From: Bacteroidota bacterium
GTDB lineage: Bacteria > Bacteroidota > Bacteroidia > Palsa-965
Length of the DNA stretch: 64,000 bases
Direction: 5' to 3'
NCBI GenBank assembly: GCA_016194975.1
Contig: JACQAM010000014.1
Coordinates: 1 to 64,000 of the forward strand
Below are positions 17,195 to 26,010 of this stretch, in pieces. Below the pieces are notes generated by a model. The model was not told the origin of the DNA and did no database searches. It worked only from the letters and a program-made list of their open reading frames with translations. The translations under genes and the position numbers were made by a program. The number at the start of each line of letters is the position of its first letter. The stretch's first letter is position 1.

Positions 17195-19144
17195 TTGGCA
17201 AAAACTTACTTTTTCCGATTCCGGAAATTTATCATTCTCATTCTCGCTGTGAGTCTAGTGATCATGGGTGCAAATATCCGCAACATGAAAGCGGAAGCAC
17301 GCACTTTTCACACGCCGGCTGAACTTGCGCGATTGCATGATATGCTGCAATCGCAACCTTTTGATACCAATACTTATTTCGCAACCGGTGGGCGTTGCGG
17401 CGGATGTCATGGCCACGATCCCACACAAATTTCACTCTATACTTCGTGGGGAGAAGATGTAAATATCATGGATGACTGGCAGGGAACTATGATGGCGAAT
17501 GCGGCAAAAGATCCGTTGTGGAGAGCGAAAGTGAGTCACGAAATTTTAGTGAATCCCGGAATAGCAACCGAAATACAAGACAAATGCACGCGCTGTCACG
17601 CGCCTACGGGAAGATTTGAAAGTATGTATCTCGGCCAGCCGCATTATACAATGGCGATGCTCGCGACCGATACATTCGGACTCGACGGAGTGAATTGCAG
17701 CGCGTGCCATCAACAGCAGGATACATTGATGGGAAATAATTTTTCCGGTGATCTTCATTACATGCAGAAACATGTTTATGGTCCGTACGATACTATTGTG
17801 AGTGCAGTGATGGAATTTTTTGTCGGGTTCACTCCTTCAGGAAGCCCGCATGTAAAAAAATCCGAGTTCTGTGCTTCCTGCCATACGCTGCTTACTCAAA
17901 CCGTAGATCTTTCCGGAAATTATACAGGAGGAACTTTCATTGAGCAGGCAACTTTTCATGAATGGAAAAATTCTGTTTATCGGACAGATAGTTTGCAATG
18001 CCAGCATTGTCATATCCCCCAGATTAACGATCCGATAAAACTCGCAACGAATTATCCTTTCATTCCCGGACGATCTCCATTCGGGCGGCACCATCTCGTT
18101 GGCGGAAATGCTTTCATGCTGAAACTCATGCAGAATAATATAACGCAGGTAGGAGCTACTTGTAATCCCAGCAATTTCGATACGACCATCGCGCGCACAA
18201 CGCGGCAACTGCGCGACAGCACACTCATCATGGCAGTAACGCAAATGAATCGTACAGTGGATACGGTTTATTATGATGTGGATCTCACTAATCGTTGCGG
18301 GCATAAATTTCCTTCCGGTTATCCATCGCGAATTGCATGGATACAAATGGTGGTTACCGATCCGATGGGCGATACACTTTATGCAAATGGTTTGCAGGAT
18401 GTGGTTGGAAATTTAATTGGCCGCGATCCCGGATTCGAACCGCATCATGATGTTTGCTATACGGGCAATGATGTGCAGATCTATGAAATGGTAATGGGTG
18501 ATGTGAATAATAATCCGACAACTGTATTGGAAAGAGCGGACACGTGTTTAAAAGACAACCGCATTTGTCCGAAAGGATTTTCCGCTTCACATCCTTCTTA
18601 TGATTCTACAAAGATCATCGGTATCGGAAATGATCCTGATTTCAATTACAACGGGCCCACCGAAGGAACAGGCGGTGACAATGTTCACTATCATATTTTC
18701 CTCAATGGTTACAGCGGGCAATTGAATGTAACGGTGAAAGTTTATTATTCTTCTGTGCCGCGTGCATGGCTCAATGAACTTTTTTCTTATTCATCGCCGG
18801 AGATCAGTTCGTTCAACACCATGTACAATACCGCCGACCAGACGCCGATGCTTGTTGCACAAGTGGACATGAATAACACGATCACGAATATTGATCAGCA
18901 TGGCAATGCAGTTCCGCAGATAGAAGTTTATCCGAATCCTACATCAGACGGAAAAATTCATTTCACCAACTGGCAGACTTCCGGAATTCAATCGGTGCGT
19001 GTGTATGATCTCCAGGGAAAAGAAGTGGTTTCTCCTATAGAAGGAAAAGAATTCACCGGTGAACTGATGCTGCCACGCAAGGGTGTTTATTTCGTGGTGC
19101 TGGAAACAAGAAGTGGAAGAGTGGTGAAAAAAGTAATTTACTAA
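17195..19144 (+). CDS. multiheme cytochrome c with T9SS sorting domain
   Basis: From the TTG at 17195 the protein is 649 residues; an ATG at 17132 would add 21 residues and lie upstream of the candidate promoter. A signal anchor (FIILILAVSLVIMG) is followed by five CxxCH heme-attachment motifs: CGGCH, CTRCH, CSACH, CASCH and CQHCH. Further conserved-looking histidines include RCGHKFPSGYPSR. The last ~75 residues are a T9SS sorting domain (EVYPNPTSDGKIHF ... RKGVYFVVLETRSGR). A multiheme cytochrome sent to the cell surface could move electrons to or from external acceptors, but no partner is encoded nearby. It diverges from the FG-GAP gene. Confidence 0.88.
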   Translation: MAKTYFFRFRKFIILILAVSLVIMGANIRNMKAEARTFHTPAELARLHDMLQSQPFDTNTYFATGGRCGGCHGHDPTQISLYTSWGEDVNIMDDWQGTMMANAAKDPLWRAKVSHEILVNPGIATEIQDKCTRCHAPTGRFESMYLGQPHYTMAMLATDTFGLDGVNCSACHQQQDTLMGNNFSGDLHYMQKHVYGPYDTIVSAVMEFFVGFTPSGSPHVKKSEFCASCHTLLTQTVDLSGNYTGGTFIEQATFHEWKNSVYRTDSLQCQHCHIPQINDPIKLATNYPFIPGRSPFGRHHLVGGNAFMLKLMQNNITQVGATCNPSNFDTTIARTTRQLRDSTLIMAVTQMNRTVDTVYYDVDLTNRCGHKFPSGYPSRIAWIQMVVTDPMGDTLYANGLQDVVGNLIGRDPGFEPHHDVCYTGNDVQIYEMVMGDVNNNPTTVLERADTCLKDNRICPKGFSASHPSYDSTKIIGIGNDPDFNYNGPTEGTGGDNVHYHIFLNGYSGQLNVTVKVYYSSVPRAWLNELFSYSSPEISSFNTMYNTADQTPMLVAQVDMNNTITNIDQHGNAVPQIEVYPNPTSDGKIHFTNWQTSGIQSVRVYDLQGKEVVSPIEGKEFTGELMLPRKGVYFVVLETRSGRVVKKVIY

Positions 19145-19176
19145 ATACAAATTTTGAATCATCCCGCTGATCCGAA

Positions 19177-19929
19177 ATGAGAAAATTATTTTTCTTACCT
19201 GTTTTTTTTGTGTCAATAAAAATTTTCGCACAACCCTGCGGACTCACTTTACTCGTGCTTTCTACTTACTCGGCTCCTTGCGGCTATTGTAATTCTTCCA
19301 TCTGGGTAGGAAATTCCGGCGCGCAGGGGCCCGTTACGTACGCGTGGGTAACCGGACAAACAACCGATTCCATCACCGCACTTTGCCCGGGAAATTATAT
19401 CTGCACCGTTACTGATTCGGCGAATTGCACTTCCACCGGAACGATCACGATCACTTCAACTCCGCCACCAACAATTACGATCACCACTACAGATGTGAGT
19501 TGTGATTCCTGCTGCGATGGAACGGCAACAGCAACAGCAAGTGGAGGCACTCCGCCTTATACTTATCTCTGGTCCGATAATCAAACGACTGCTACGGCAA
19601 CGGGACTGTGCGCAGAAAAACTTATTTGTTGTGTGACCGATGCGAATGGATGTTCTACGTGCGATTCGCTCGAAGTATTTTCAATTACAGGAATAAAAAA
19701 TAATTCAGTCGGCGAAAATCTCATTACTGTTTTTCCGGATCCCGTGCAGGATGAAATATTTTTTTCACAACGTGCCGATATTTTTCTTGCAGATGGACAG
19801 GGAAGAATAATTTATTCCGCAAAAGCAACAGACCATTTTTATGTCAATGAACTTTCACCCGGAATTTATTTCATCGTACTTTCATCGGGAACAAAAGTGA
19901 TCGCGAGAAAAAAGATAATAAAGTACTGA
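19177..19929 (+). CDS. SprB-repeat-like secreted protein with short C-terminal sorting-like domain
   Basis: The 250-residue protein has a signal peptide (MRKLFFLPVFFVSIKIFAQ) and two SprB/PKD-like repeats: one ends GNYICTVTDSANC, and the second runs DVSCDSCCDGTATATASGG to CCVTDANGCSTC. It is rich in cysteine. The tail (VFPDPVQDEIFF ... SPGIYFIVLSSGTKVIARKK) resembles a shortened T9SS domain. SprB repeats are named after the mobile gliding adhesin of Flavobacterium, but a protein this small is more likely a minor surface component. It follows the cytochrome gene by 32 bp on the same strand and may be co-transcribed. Confidence 0.75.
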   Translation: MRKLFFLPVFFVSIKIFAQPCGLTLLVLSTYSAPCGYCNSSIWVGNSGAQGPVTYAWVTGQTTDSITALCPGNYICTVTDSANCTSTGTITITSTPPPTITITTTDVSCDSCCDGTATATASGGTPPYTYLWSDNQTTATATGLCAEKLICCVTDANGCSTCDSLEVFSITGIKNNSVGENLITVFPDPVQDEIFFSQRADIFLADGQGRIIYSAKATDHFYVNELSPGIYFIVLSSGTKVIARKKIIKY

Positions 19930-19932
19930 GGC

Positions 19933-20562
19933 ATGCGTTTCATCCTTCTTTTTTCGGCCCTTCTTCTCACCGGTTCCTGTGCCGGCTGGAAAAATGCAAA
20001 ACTTCAGAAGAGAAATGAAAAATTGCAGCAGAAAAATGCAGGATCAAAAACGAAATTGAGCGTGGCGGTCACTGTAGAAAATCTTGCCGAGGATCTTTCC
20101 ATTTTTGCAACACACAATGATGAAATTGTTTTTCTCGTTTATGAATTCGGTCCCGATACAAATGCCGTTCCTTCATTGCTCATCTCCGAATACCAGGTGT
20201 TCGATTCTATAGGAGAAAAAAAAGAATTTGTTTCCGACAGTTTTGCGTTGCTTGCAAATGGACAGCTTGATTTTGTAATGCTGGAAATCGATGGGAATAA
20301 AAACCTGGAACAGATAGAACCCATAGTGCGCCTGAACCTGCAGAAAATAAAACGGGCTTACGAAACGAATAATGATTCTATTCTCACGGTGTTTTTCGGA
20401 GACGATGATGTGCTCGGTGTAGACTACGCGCCATTGTCAACCGCGGAGAACGGAAAGGAAAACGAGATCATCGTTTCAGGAGTACATTTTTTCGATAAAT
20501 ATTATTACCGCCTTGAATATTCTCTTTTGCTCAGCGGAAATAAAGAGCGCCATCTTAACTAA
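19933..20562 (+). CDS. hypothetical lipoprotein
   Basis: The 209-residue protein has a lipobox (LLLTGSC, cysteine at residue 16), a lysine-rich segment (NAKLQKRNEKLQQKN) that may form a short coiled coil, and then an acidic domain of about 150 residues. It starts 3 bp after the stop of the preceding gene and so belongs to the same transcription unit. I do not recognise the family and see no catalytic motif. Confidence 0.6.
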   Translation: MRFILLFSALLLTGSCAGWKNAKLQKRNEKLQQKNAGSKTKLSVAVTVENLAEDLSIFATHNDEIVFLVYEFGPDTNAVPSLLISEYQVFDSIGEKKEFVSDSFALLANGQLDFVMLEIDGNKNLEQIEPIVRLNLQKIKRAYETNNDSILTVFFGDDDVLGVDYAPLSTAENGKENEIIVSGVHFFDKYYYRLEYSLLLSGNKERHLN

Positions 20563-20625
20563 AACACTTGGTGCTCTGCCCATCTTTCCTAAATTTGGCA
20601 GACTTCTTGCGAAGAAAGATCACCC

Positions 20626-21273
20626 ATGAAAAACACCCTGCTTTTATTTTTCATTTTTATTTCCGGCGGGAAAATATTTTCGCAAACACTGACGACCAGC
20701 GATACTGTTTTATTTTCCACTACGGGCGATACCGTACTCATGCGCGGGACCGTGGTACGTGCGGGCGGGGGAAACATCAATACTTTTTTTTCCATTTATA
20801 AAAAAGCACCCAGGGCAGATTCCTGTATCGATGTCGCCAAGATCCGGCTCACGAATACGCGCGCGATGGGACTGAGTGATATTCCCGCCGATACGATAAA
20901 AAAATATCATCTCTACAATAAAGGAGTGAAAATGAATTTCGATTCCATTCCAGGTTCGTCTTTCAAAGCCATGGAATTGGAAAAAGAAGACAAAGGGCCC
21001 AACCCGCAGGATCCATCGCTGGAAATTTACGCCTCCACATTTTTCTACACACTCATCGCAGAGAAAAAAATTCTACTGCAGGAAGAAAAATTTCAAACGG
21101 TGTACGAAGCAAAACAGGATGAAGGAGTGAACCGCAGCGATATTGTTCTCGTGAGCGCTTTCAAAATGGTGGGCGGATCGAAGTATTTTATTTTTGTCGG
21201 CGTAAAACGAACGCATTTCGAATCGGACGGCACGATGACGACTGATATGAAATTGAAACGGTTCATTTTATAA
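20626..21273 (+). CDS. exported hypothetical protein
   Basis: The 215-residue protein has a signal peptide (MKNTLLLFFIFISGGKIFSQ) and a mature part with alternating beta-like segments (DTVLFSTTGDTVLMRGTVVR). No known domain is recognised. It follows the lipoprotein gene by 63 bp on the same strand. The 250 bp downstream holds a repeat-type spacer, so the group 19177-21273 may be an envelope operon of unknown role. Confidence 0.6.
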   Translation: MKNTLLLFFIFISGGKIFSQTLTTSDTVLFSTTGDTVLMRGTVVRAGGGNINTFFSIYKKAPRADSCIDVAKIRLTNTRAMGLSDIPADTIKKYHLYNKGVKMNFDSIPGSSFKAMELEKEDKGPNPQDPSLEIYASTFFYTLIAEKKILLQEEKFQTVYEAKQDEGVNRSDIVLVSAFKMVGGSKYFIFVGVKRTHFESDGTMTTDMKLKRFIL

Positions 21274-21312
21274 TTCTGAATTTTACTGCCCACGTGACCG
21301 CACGCAGGGAAC

Positions 21313-21356
21313 GAATTGCGAATCCCGAACAAGTTCGGGACGAATATTCGAATTAC
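21313..21356. repeat. CCCGAAC-AA-GTTCGGG hairpin in repeat spacer
   Basis: A perfect 7-bp stem (21324-21330 with 21333-21339) is embedded in GCGAAT ... ACGAATATTCGAAT. A near-identical element lies at 61621-61636. The rest of 21274-21523 is low-complexity spacer (for example TTACCAATTACCAATAAC) with no gene visible. Confidence 0.6.
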
Positions 21357-21523
21357 AGGTTAAGAAATTCATTTGACTGCCACTGAAAACTACTGCTACT
21401 GCCTACTTTTTCCTGAATCCCCACTTACCAATTACCAATAACTCCTCGTCCTATTACACGTAAATTAGCCCTGGAAGCGGTATGGAATAAAATATTCCCC
21501 GCGTCCTAATAAGGAAAGCAGTT

Positions 21524-22111
21524 ATGCGGTTCTTCCCGTGGAAACGAAAATACAATCTGCACGACGACGAGTTGGTCGCGCGTTACCGTGCTACCGGCGA
21601 TAAAGCTTTCGTTGGGGAACTGTACACGCGTTATGCACATCTTATTTTCGGATTGTGCCTGAAATATTTCCGCGATAAGGAACTGGCTCGCGATGCGGTG
21701 CTGCAGCTCTTTGAAAAAATGTTTGTGGTACTGAAAAAAAATAAGCCGGAGAATTTCAAAGTGTGGCTCACTTACGTGGCAAGGAATCATTGCATTTCCG
21801 AATTGCGGAAGATGAAAGTGAATGAAGAGCGGATGGAGAAATATTTTCACGAGGAAAAAGAAATCGGCGGCGATGATCTTCCCGGTGAACGGAGTGAAAA
21901 ACTTTTGTCGAGAGAAGATCAGCTCCTGAATCTCGAAGCGGCAGTCCTGCAACTCGGCGATGAACAGCGAACATGCATTGAACTTTTTTATTTCAAAGAG
22001 AAATCCTACGAAGAAATAGCGTCCATTACAGGATTCACCGACAAACAGGTGAAAAGTTATCTGCAGAACGGAAAAAGAAATTTAAAACTCATCCTCGAAA
22101 AAAGAACATGA
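21524..22111 (+). CDS. ECF-type RNA polymerase sigma-70 factor
   Basis: The 195-residue protein has sigma region 2 (DDELVARYRATGDKAFVGEL ... RDAVLQLFEKMF) and region 4 (LGDEQRTCIELFYFKEKSYEEIASITGFTDKQVKSYL), with no region 1 or 3, the layout of an extracytoplasmic-function sigma factor. It would direct RNA polymerase to a special promoter set. Its stop overlaps the ATG of the next gene by 4 bp (ATGA), so the two are translationally coupled; that gene encodes a membrane protein likely to act as its anti-sigma or partner. Confidence 0.9.
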   Translation: MRFFPWKRKYNLHDDELVARYRATGDKAFVGELYTRYAHLIFGLCLKYFRDKELARDAVLQLFEKMFVVLKKNKPENFKVWLTYVARNHCISELRKMKVNEERMEKYFHEEKEIGGDDLPGERSEKLLSREDQLLNLEAAVLQLGDEQRTCIELFYFKEKSYEEIASITGFTDKQVKSYLQNGKRNLKLILEKRT

Positions 22112-23187
22112 ACACATTCCCGCATAAAGAGCACTTGTCCGAAGAAGAACTGAAAAATGTTCTCAGTGGAAAAAATGATGCGCACGTGAAAAAATTACTG
22201 GACGATTGTGAACTTTCGCGCGATGCGATCGAAGGTTACCAGGTGGTTCCCGGTGCGATCGCGGAACTCCCATCGCTTCAGAAAAAAATTGCTGCGCGAT
22301 CGGGAATGAGCGGCGCATCATTCTTTATGAATACAATTTTCATTGCGGCCATTGCTATTATCATTGGCCTTCCTGCTTATTTTTTCTGGCCGCGCAATAA
22401 TTCTTCTTCTGCTACCTCACCTTCGTCGACGGTTGTGCAGAATAATATTCCTGAAAAAAATTCTCCCGGCGTTGCCCCGGTATTGACACCGCAGTCGGAA
22501 CATTTTGTAAATCCTGATGCCAAACCAGTTCCGGAAATAAAACCCGTTGTTGCAAAAAAAGATTCTTCAGGAAAATATTCTGCAGCTACTATCGATAATT
22601 CCGATGAAGACATTCCGCAGTTGCTCGAACAGAAACCGGTTATTCCCTCTCACCCGGAAGGGAGTTATAATGCATCTGTGGGATTCATCTTCGATCTTAA
22701 AATAACAGAATTTGAAAAATACGATCACGAAAAAATTCCGGCGAAGGAACTTAATTTTACCGGCGTTGCTGCTGCGTATGAAGATTCGATTGCGCAGAAA
22801 GAAGATCTGAAGTTGACGGAGGCGCCCCGCGAAGTTTCTGCAGAAAAATTTCTCGACGAAGGATTACTCGCTTTTTATGACGGACACTACGGCCTTTGCA
22901 TTACTAAAATGGATGTGCTGCGCAAGAATGATCCGAACGACCTGAACGCTGCTTTTTATTCCGGCGTGAGTTATGTGAAACTCGAAATGTTTGCGAAAGC
23001 AATTCCTTATTTCGATGCCGTGCTCAATTCTCCGAATAATGTTTTTCATGAAGAAGCAAAATGGTACAAAGCGCAGGCACTTCTCGGATTAGGAGAAAAA
23101 GAAACTGCGAAAATTCTCCTCGGTGAAATTGTTTCCGGCAATGGATTCTATAGTGAAAAAGCGGCCGGTCTCCTGAAAAAGTTATGA
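22108..23187 (+). CDS. membrane TPR protein, probable anti-sigma partner
   Basis: The 359-residue protein has a short cytoplasmic N-terminal region (LSEEELKNVLSGKNDAHVKKL), one transmembrane helix near residues 74-94 (FMNTIFIAAIAIIIGLPAYF), a proline- and serine-rich linker, and C-terminal tetratricopeptide-like helices (EKFLDEGLLAFYDGHYGLCI, FAKAIPYFDAVLN). The translational overlap with the sigma gene and the single-span topology fit an anti-sigma factor. I see no zinc-binding anti-sigma HxxxCxxC motif, so the inhibitory domain is either unusual or absent. The alternative is a periplasmic TPR scaffold regulated with the sigma factor. Confidence 0.65.
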   Translation: MNTFPHKEHLSEEELKNVLSGKNDAHVKKLLDDCELSRDAIEGYQVVPGAIAELPSLQKKIAARSGMSGASFFMNTIFIAAIAIIIGLPAYFFWPRNNSSSATSPSSTVVQNNIPEKNSPGVAPVLTPQSEHFVNPDAKPVPEIKPVVAKKDSSGKYSAATIDNSDEDIPQLLEQKPVIPSHPEGSYNASVGFIFDLKITEFEKYDHEKIPAKELNFTGVAAAYEDSIAQKEDLKLTEAPREVSAEKFLDEGLLAFYDGHYGLCITKMDVLRKNDPNDLNAAFYSGVSYVKLEMFAKAIPYFDAVLNSPNNVFHEEAKWYKAQALLGLGEKETAKILLGEIVSGNGFYSEKAAGLLKKL

Positions 23188-23190
23188 GCG

Positions 23191-23276
23191 CTGAGTTTTG
23201 TGTTTTGGGAAAATGAAATCGTGAATTATTTTTTTTCTCGTTACTCATTACTCAAAACCCAAAACCCAAAACTCAG
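23191..23276. repeat. imperfect inverted repeat CTGAGTTTTGTGTTTTGGG
   Basis: Arms 23191-23209 and 23258-23276 are complementary at 18 of 19 positions, around 48 AT-rich bases. It lies between the TPR gene and ctaA and could end the sigma operon. The right arm is made of the CCCAAAACCC and CTCAAAAC words seen in other spacers. Confidence 0.6.
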
Positions 23277-23290
23277 TACCTTAGCGGCGA

Positions 23291-24346
23291 ATGCAAAAGC
23301 CGGATACCGACAAACTTTTTCTTAAGCTGGCCACTACCACCCTGATTTTTCTTTACCTCGTTATCATTGCCGGATCGGTAGTGCGCGCTACCGGAAGCGG
23401 AATGGGTTGCCCTGACTGGCCGAAATGTTTCGGATATTACATTCCACCTACAGATCCTTCTCAGGTTGAATTTCATGCGGAAGTCCCTTATAAAAAAGGA
23501 ATGATGATCATTGCGGACGATACGTTGTGGAGGGCAAGAAAAGATTTTGCTTCCGGAAAAAAATTCGATAGTAGTAACTGGGAAAAATTTCCGGATTATA
23601 ATTCCACGAAATTTTTTGTAGTGCAAACATGGACGGAATATATCAATCGTTTGCTCGGTGCATTCAGCGGACTCTTTACTTTTTTACTTTTCATCGTTTC
23701 TGTTTTCCGCTGGAGAAAAGATAAACTTTCGATTTTTTTATTGCTCATCGGAATAATGGTGCTCGCTTTCATCGGGTGGATGGGAAAAGTGGTGGTGAAT
23801 TCAAATCTCACTCCGCTGATGATCACCTTTCACATGCTCAGCGCGCTCGTGATGATCGCGCTCGTCATTGCGGCGCGCGCGCGCGTGTGCATGCATACAC
23901 GGCAATTGCAGAAAATTTCATTGGGGAAAGCAGAAAAGATCCTGCTCGTCTTCGTGCTGCTCGCGACACTCGACCAGGTGATCTTCGGAACGCAGGTGCG
24001 CCAGCAAATCGATGTGATCAATGGAAATATGAGCGGACTATCGAGAGAAACTTGGATCACGCAGTTGAACGGCATTTACACGTATCACAAAATAATGGCG
24101 GTGGTTGTGGCGATCACGAATATTATTCTTTTCATAATGCTGTGGAAGAAAAAACCGGGCCTGCAGAATAAATTACTGATCTCTTCCTTGTTACTCATCG
24201 TGCTTGCCGAATATGGTGCCGGCGTGGTCATGCATAATTTTTCCATTCCGGCATTTGTGCAACCGGTCCATCTTGTTTTAGCAATGTTACTTTTTGGAAT
24301 TCAGTTTGCGCTCTTCATGCGCTCCTGGAAAAATTCGAAAATTTAA
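23291..24346 (+). CDS. ctaA: heme A synthase (COX15/CtaA family)
   Basis: The 351-residue integral membrane protein has about eight transmembrane helices. Conserved family segments are IIAGSVVRATGSGMGCPDWP near residues 25-44, TEYINRLLG, FHMLSA, YHKIMA and QPVHLVLAM, which hold the expected glutamate and histidine heme ligands. The enzyme oxidises the C8 methyl of heme O to make heme A for aa3-type cytochrome oxidases. A hydrophilic insert of ~70 residues follows the first helix, as I recall for Bacteroidota versions. It is convergent with gldD. Presence of the gene implies an aerobic respiratory chain with heme A. Confidence 0.93.
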   Translation: MQKPDTDKLFLKLATTTLIFLYLVIIAGSVVRATGSGMGCPDWPKCFGYYIPPTDPSQVEFHAEVPYKKGMMIIADDTLWRARKDFASGKKFDSSNWEKFPDYNSTKFFVVQTWTEYINRLLGAFSGLFTFLLFIVSVFRWRKDKLSIFLLLIGIMVLAFIGWMGKVVVNSNLTPLMITFHMLSALVMIALVIAARARVCMHTRQLQKISLGKAEKILLVFVLLATLDQVIFGTQVRQQIDVINGNMSGLSRETWITQLNGIYTYHKIMAVVVAITNIILFIMLWKKKPGLQNKLLISSLLLIVLAEYGAGVVMHNFSIPAFVQPVHLVLAMLLFGIQFALFMRSWKNSKI

Positions 24347-24402
24347 GAATTCGAAATTCGAAGTTTTTTTTTCATACACATTCAACGACTTCCACTCATA
24401 AC

Positions 24403-25056
24403 TCATTCGTTCTTGTTGAGAGATTTCATTTCAATTGGCATAGTCAGCAGTTCCATCGTTTGCTCTTTCCACTTCAGGGTCCACAGCATGTGATAAATAT
24501 CTTTCGTGATGAATTCGAGAACAGGGGCGAGTGAATCTTTGTTTGGTGCTGAATAAAAATAAAGTGATCCGCGCAGAAAATTAGTCGTGCTGTCGGTCAC
24601 ATAAAATTGTAAAGAAGTGGCTGCATTTCCACTGAGCATTTCCACCGAACCGAAAACATGTTCCTGCGCATTGATGATTGCCGAATCGCGCAATCCGCCT
24701 GCAACCTGGCTGTGCGCTTCGGTAAGCTGCCAGCTTTCATTGATCAGTTCTTCCAGCATAGAATCGCTGTGAAATTCTTTGTAGCTGAGATAAAGTGTTG
24801 CTTTGAACGGTGCGAAATACATATCGCGCCAGTATTTTTCAGCATTAGGAGCAGCGCTTTTATAGAGGTGGGAGTAAACGGGAATTTCAAAGGTGAATGG
24901 ACAACTGTCGTCCGATTGTACGTATTTTTTCTCCGGAAGTTTTATCCGGAAATATCCACGTGGCTTCGGTGTTCCAATGGAATCATCATCGTCGCAGGAA
25001 TGGATGAGCGGAAAAATAAAAAGCAAAAGAAAAAAATTCGGAAGTAGTTTTCGCAT
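24403..25056 (-). CDS. gldD: gliding motility lipoprotein GldD
   Basis: The 217-residue protein has a lipoprotein signal (LLLFIFPLIHSC, cysteine at residue 21) followed by an acidic stretch (DDDD) and the GldD-type segment KPRGYFRIKLPEKKYVQSDD. GldD is required for gliding and for assembly of the type IX secretion machinery in Flavobacterium. The order mutY, ssb, gldD on one strand matches the neighbourhood I know from gliding Bacteroidota, though gldE is not present between ssb and gldD here. It supports the presence of a functional T9SS, consistent with the many sorting domains in the window. Confidence 0.88.
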   Translation of the reverse strand: MRKLLPNFFLLLFIFPLIHSCDDDDSIGTPKPRGYFRIKLPEKKYVQSDDSCPFTFEIPVYSHLYKSAAPNAEKYWRDMYFAPFKATLYLSYKEFHSDSMLEELINESWQLTEAHSQVAGGLRDSAIINAQEHVFGSVEMLSGNAATSLQFYVTDSTTNFLRGSLYFYSAPNKDSLAPVLEFITKDIYHMLWTLKWKEQTMELLTMPIEMKSLNKNE

Positions 25057-25184
25057 GAATACAAATGTAGCGCTTACGGTTTGCTGTTTGCAGTTTTCAG
25101 CAGAGTATTGTTTGTGGAGTATTGCTATTCAATATTTTTTTGGAGCGCATCTTCAGCTCATTTAAGTTTCTCCGGTCCCGTCAC

Positions 25185-25202
25185 GCCCCGGGTACCCGGG
25201 GC
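25185..25202. repeat. 18-bp perfect GC palindrome GCCCCGGGTACCCGGGGC
   Basis: A perfect palindrome lies in the otherwise AT-rich gap between gldD and ssb (25057-25339) and is followed by GCATACCGGGGCTGGG. Nothing else is recognisable in the gap. Confidence 0.75.
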
Positions 25203-25339
25203 ATACCGGGGCTGGGAAAATTTCTCCATCACTTTTTTGTACCTGTTACCTTCCATAAAAACGAAGCTTGTAAAAGAAATGTTGTTTTCTTTCAAATAAA
25301 AAAGGATCCAAAATTTTTTTGAATCCCTGAATCCGTGAA

Positions 25340-25894
25340 TTAAAACGGAAGATCGTCCGGCGTATCCGGTAAAACAGCAGGATGATTCGGTTCTGCTTTC
25401 GGATCAATCGGAACAGAAGTCTGTTGTTGCTGGTAATACAATTGCTGCGGATTCGGTTGCCCGGGCTGAGTAGTTACCTGTCCGTCTGCATTCGCATTTG
25501 CATTTGTATTTCCCTGCTGGTTGTATTGCGGGCGAACATAACCGGTTCCGTTCTGATCTTCGCGCCTGTTAAGGATCGTGAGCACGTCGCCGAAAATTTC
25601 TGTCGTGTAACGTTTCTGCCCCGTCTCTTTATCTTCCCATGAACGAGACCGGATCTTTCCTTCGAGATAAACCATTTGTCCTTTGCGAAGATATTTCTCC
25701 GCTACTTCAGCAAGCCGTCTCCACAGCACGATCTGGTGCCATTCGGTTTGTTCATTTTTATTTCCGTTTTTATCCCTGAATGTTTCAGTTGTTGCCATTG
25801 GGAAATTTGCAACGGCAATTCCTCCTTCGAGGTACTTCACCTCCGGGTCTCTTCCGAGATTCCCGATGAGGATCACTTTGTTTACACCTGGCAT
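25340..25894 (-). CDS. ssb: single-stranded DNA-binding protein
   Basis: The 184-residue protein has the OB-fold core (NKVILIGNLGRDPEVKYL ... GQMVYLEGKIRSRSWEDKE) in the first ~110 residues, a disordered Asn/Gln-rich linker (GNTNANANADGQ, QQLYYQQQQ), and the acidic tip DDLPF that binds SSB-interacting repair and replication proteins. It acts as a tetramer on single-stranded DNA. The gene sits between mutY and gldD on the same strand. Confidence 0.95.
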   Translation of the reverse strand: MPGVNKVILIGNLGRDPEVKYLEGGIAVANFPMATTETFRDKNGNKNEQTEWHQIVLWRRLAEVAEKYLRKGQMVYLEGKIRSRSWEDKETGQKRYTTEIFGDVLTILNRREDQNGTGYVRPQYNQQGNTNANANADGQVTTQPGQPNPQQLYYQQQQTSVPIDPKAEPNHPAVLPDTPDDLPF

Positions 25895-26010
25895 TTTTTC
25901 TTTTTTTATAGGTTAATGTATCCTTGATATAAGGTTTTATATAGCATGCAAAGATACGAAGTGAGTTATGAATTACTAATTAATACGGCTATACAAATTG
26001 CGGATAATTG

